In this document: positions 5,833 through 8,106 of the stretch, piece after piece
How the letters are laid out: each line of letters starts with the position of its first letter
Numbering within the stretch: the first letter of the stretch is position 1
Assembly (NCBI GenBank): GCA_900555295.1
Contig: USKN01000082.1
Span: 1 to 8,106, forward strand
Length of the DNA stretch: 8,106 nucleotides
Source of the DNA: an uncultured Eubacteriales bacterium
GTDB taxonomy: Bacteria > Bacillota > Clostridia > UMGS1810
Direction: 5' to 3'
The notes under the pieces: model-generated
Told to the model about the DNA's origin: nothing
The model's database searches: none
The model's input: only the letters and a program-made list of their open reading frames with translations
Position numbers and translations under genes: made by a program

Positions 5833-8105
5833 TATTTTGCACCTCCATAGTATGCATTAAGATACATCTGCTTTATTTCACTCATAAGGGGATAACGCGG
5901 ATTTGCGCCCGTGCATTGGTCGTCAAATGCCTGCTCAACCATATCGTCAAGACGGTCGAGAAAGTCTTTTTCGTCAATGCCGTAATCCTTAATTGTTTTC
6001 TTAATTCCAACTCTTTCTTTAAGTTCATCAATTGCTTTAATGAGATTTTCAAGTTTTTCAGAGTCGTTTTTACCTTTAATACCGAGATAATCGGCAACTT
6101 CTGCGTAGCGAGCCAATGTATGCGGATGGTCGTACTGTGAGAAAGTACCCATTTTAGCAGGAGTTTCGGCTGCATTAAATCTTAATACTTCATCAATCAT
6201 AAGTGCGTTTGCAACACCGTGAGGTAAGTGGTGGAAAGCACCGAGCTTATGTGCCATTGAGTGACATACGCCGAGGAATGCGTTTGCAAACGCCATACCT
6301 GCCATAGTAGCAGCATTAGCCATTTTTTCTCTTGCCTCAACGTCGTGCATACCGTTGTCGTATGCTCTGGGCAAATATTCAAATATGATTTTAAGTGAAC
6401 GAAGTGCAAGTCCGTCTGTATAATCTGTTGCAAGCATTGCAGCATATGCTTCAAGTGCGTGTGTTACAGCGTCGATACCTGATGCCGCGGTAAGTCCTTT
6501 AGGTGCGCTCATATGCATATCTGTATCAATAATTGCCATATTGGGCATAAGTTCATAATCGGCAAGAGGATATTTAACACCCGATTTTTCGTCTGTAATA
6601 ACGGCGAACGGTGTAACCTCCGAGCCTGTACCTGCAGATGTGGGGATGGCTATAAAGTATGCTTTTTCACCCATTTTGGGGAATGTGTATACTCTCTTAC
6701 GGATATCGATAAATCTCATTGCCATATCCATAAAATCTGCCTCGGGGTGTTCGTACATAACCCACATAATTTTAGCTGCGTCCATAGCCGATCCGCCGCC
6801 GAGCGCTATAATTGTATCGGGCTTAAATGCGCGCATTTGTTCCGCACCGGCTTTTGCGCAAGCAAGCGTCGGGTCGGGTGCTACATCAAAGAATGTTGCG
6901 TGTGCAATACCCATTTCGTCAAGCTTATCCGTAATTGCTTTTGTAAATCCGTTTTCATAAAGGAAAGTATCTGTTACTATAAATGCCCTCTTTTTGCCCA
7001 TAACATTTTTAAGCTCATCTAACGCAACGGGCAGACAGCCCTTTTTAAGATATACCTTTTGAGGTGCTCTGAACCAAAGCATATTTTCCCTTCTTTCAGC
7101 AACTGTTTTAATATTAATAAGGTGTTTTACACCAACGTTTTCGCTAACCGAGTTACCGCCCCACGAACCGCAGCCGAGTGTAAGCGACGGAGTAAGTTTA
7201 AAGTTGTAAAGGTCACCGATACCGCCTTGTGATGACGGTGTGTTTATAAGAATACGGCAGGTTTTCATACGTTCAGCGTGTTCAGCCATTTTTTCTTTAC
7301 CTGTTTCGGTGTTAATATAAAGTGATGATGTGTGACCGAAACCGCCGTCTGCAATAAGATGTTCGGCCTTTTGAAGAGCGTCTTCAAAGTCTTTTGCTTT
7401 GTACATTGCAAGTACGGGTGAAAGTTTTTCGTGAGCAAATTCTTCGGATATATCTACCGACTCAACCTCACCAATGAGTACCTTTGTTGTTTCGGGAACT
7501 TCAACACCCGAAAGCTGTGCAATTTTATATGCGCTCTGCCCTACTATTTTTGCGTTTAAAGAACCGTTTATAATAATTGTTTTTCTAACTTTTTCGGTTT
7601 CTGCTTTATTTAAGAAGTAGCAACCTCTGTATTTAAATTCGTCTTTAACCGCTTTATAAACTTTATCAAGCACAATTACGCTCTGTTCAGATGCACAAAT
7701 CATACCGTTATCAAAAGTTTTGGAGTGAATAATTGAGTTTACAGCCAAAATAATATCGGCAGAATCGTCAATAATTGCGGGAGTGTTTCCGGCTCCGACA
7801 CCGAGTGCCGGCGTACCGCTTGAATAAGCGGCTTTAACCATTCCCGGACCGCCCGTTGCAAGAATAATATCCGACTCTTTCATAACCATATTGGTAAGTT
7901 CAAGGCTCGGAACGTCAATCCAATCTATAATGCCTTCGGGTGCGCCTGCCGCAACTGCTGCTTCAAGCACAACTTTTGTAGCTTCTATAGTTGATTTTTT
8001 TGCTCTGGGGTGCGGGCTGATTATAATTGCGTTACGTGTTTTAAGAGCAATAAGTGTTTTAAATATTGCAGTTGATGTAGGATTGGTTGTAGGAATAACC
8101 GCACC
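5832..8105 (-). CDS. adhE: Bifunctional acetaldehyde-CoA/alcohol dehydrogenase AdhE (5' end outside window)
   Basis: The enzyme reduces acetyl-CoA to acetaldehyde and then to ethanol, using two NADH. The frame is open to the right edge, and 757 codons are visible. Numbering from the edge, the N-terminal aldehyde dehydrogenase domain carries PTTNPTST near the start and the catalytic cysteine in NGMICASEQS (C137). The C-terminal iron-dependent alcohol dehydrogenase domain has the NAD-binding GGGS (436-439) and iron ligands D545, H549, H615 and H629, with spacing identical to E. coli D653, H657, H723 and H737. By that comparison about 108 N-terminal residues are missing. A GTG at 7968-7970 could be mistaken for the start, but strongly AdhE-like sequence continues upstream of it. 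No catalytic residue visible here is lost. The stop TAA overlaps the next ATG by one base. AdhE normally forms filaments called spirosomes. Any promoter is outside the window. Confidence 0.97.
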   Translation of the reverse strand, partial: GAVIPTTNPTSTAIFKTLIALKTRNAIIISPHPRAKKSTIEATKVVLEAAVAAGAPEGIIDWIDVPSLELTNMVMKESDIILATGGPGMVKAAYSSGTPALGVGAGNTPAIIDDSADIILAVNSIIHSKTFDNGMICASEQSVIVLDKVYKAVKDEFKYRGCYFLNKAETEKVRKTIIINGSLNAKIVGQSAYKIAQLSGVEVPETTKVLIGEVESVDISEEFAHEKLSPVLAMYKAKDFEDALQKAEHLIADGGFGHTSSLYINTETGKEKMAEHAERMKTCRILINTPSSQGGIGDLYNFKLTPSLTLGCGSWGGNSVSENVGVKHLINIKTVAERRENMLWFRAPQKVYLKKGCLPVALDELKNVMGKKRAFIVTDTFLYENGFTKAITDKLDEMGIAHATFFDVAPDPTLACAKAGAEQMRAFKPDTIIALGGGSAMDAAKIMWVMYEHPEADFMDMAMRFIDIRKRVYTFPKMGEKAYFIAIPTSAGTGSEVTPFAVITDEKSGVKYPLADYELMPNMAIIDTDMHMSAPKGLTAASGIDAVTHALEAYAAMLATDYTDGLALRSLKIIFEYLPRAYDNGMHDVEAREKMANAATMAGMAFANAFLGVCHSMAHKLGAFHHLPHGVANALMIDEVLRFNAAETPAKMGTFSQYDHPHTLARYAEVADYLGIKGKNDSEKLENLIKAIDELKERVGIKKTIKDYGIDEKDFLDRLDDMVEQAFDDQCTGANPRYPLMSEIKQMYLNAYYGGAK

Positions 8106-8106
8106 G

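Noticed and set aside
6513..7022. Plus-strand open frame of 169 codons rich in Cys and His
   Set aside because: It is the antisense shadow of adhE. The Cys/His richness comes from complementing AdhE codons, and the minus frame carries intact dehydrogenase motifs.
7968..7970. GTG as the start of the AdhE-like gene
   Set aside because: The frame remains open to the window edge and encodes conserved aldehyde dehydrogenase sequence (PTTNPTST, SPHPRAKKST) upstream of it, so it is an internal valine.
1..8106. Mobile elements, CRISPR arrays, tRNA or rRNA genes, riboswitches
   Set aside because: Looking on both strands I saw no transposase, spaced repeat array, cloverleaf or rRNA-like stretch. The minus strand is almost fully occupied by coding sequence, and no gap is long enough for a typical riboswitch.

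Overview
The window reads as a chromosomal segment of an anaerobic, fermentative, AT-rich Clostridia-type Firmicute (gut or rumen style). The evidence is a clostridial bifunctional AdhE, two different [FeFe]-hydrogenase-family proteins, a SpoIIE-type PP2C phosphatase and strong GGAGG-like ribosome binding sites. Species cannot be fixed from the sequence.

Layout. At the far left, 2-97 is the last 31 codons of an unrecognised plus-strand gene. It converges on everything else, and a hairpin at 111-150 with A/T tracts on both sides can end transcription from both directions. All remaining genes lie on the minus strand and read from right to left: adhE (5' end missing, 8105-5832), an APH/choline-kinase-fold phosphotransferase (5832-5083), two tandem small thioredoxin-fold [2Fe-2S] proteins (5060-4821 and 4742-4485), a HydS-like sensory [FeFe]-hydrogenase with PAS domain (4481-2805), a SpoIIE/PP2C phosphatase with an extra C-terminal region (2812-1640), and a group-B-like [FeFe]-hydrogenase (1620-175). 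Stop and start codons overlap or lie within about 22 bp at every junction except one. The exception is the 78-bp gap between the two small ferredoxins, which holds a perfect 10-bp inverted repeat. The seven genes therefore look like one long transcription unit, possibly with one internal control point.

How the genes may work together (inference). AdhE reoxidises NADH by making ethanol, and hydrogenases dispose of electrons as H2. These are the two competing electron sinks of such fermenters. HydS keeps the H-cluster cysteines but has lost active-site methionines, as known sensory hydrogenases have. It carries an additional Fe-S domain and a PAS domain but no kinase or cyclase output, and it is translationally coupled to a Ser/Thr-type phosphatase. 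The simplest reading is an H2/redox-sensing module (HydS to phosphatase) encoded together with the electron sinks it may tune. The two small [2Fe-2S] proteins are candidate electron carriers or partners, and the APH-fold kinase is an orphan component. No hydrogenase maturation genes (hydE, hydF, hydG) are in the window.

The main novelty is the co-occurrence of adhE, an orphan small-molecule-type kinase, doubled NuoE-like ferredoxins, HydS, a phosphatase and a group B hydrogenase in one operon-like run. A further point of interest is the unrecognised C-terminal region of the phosphatase.
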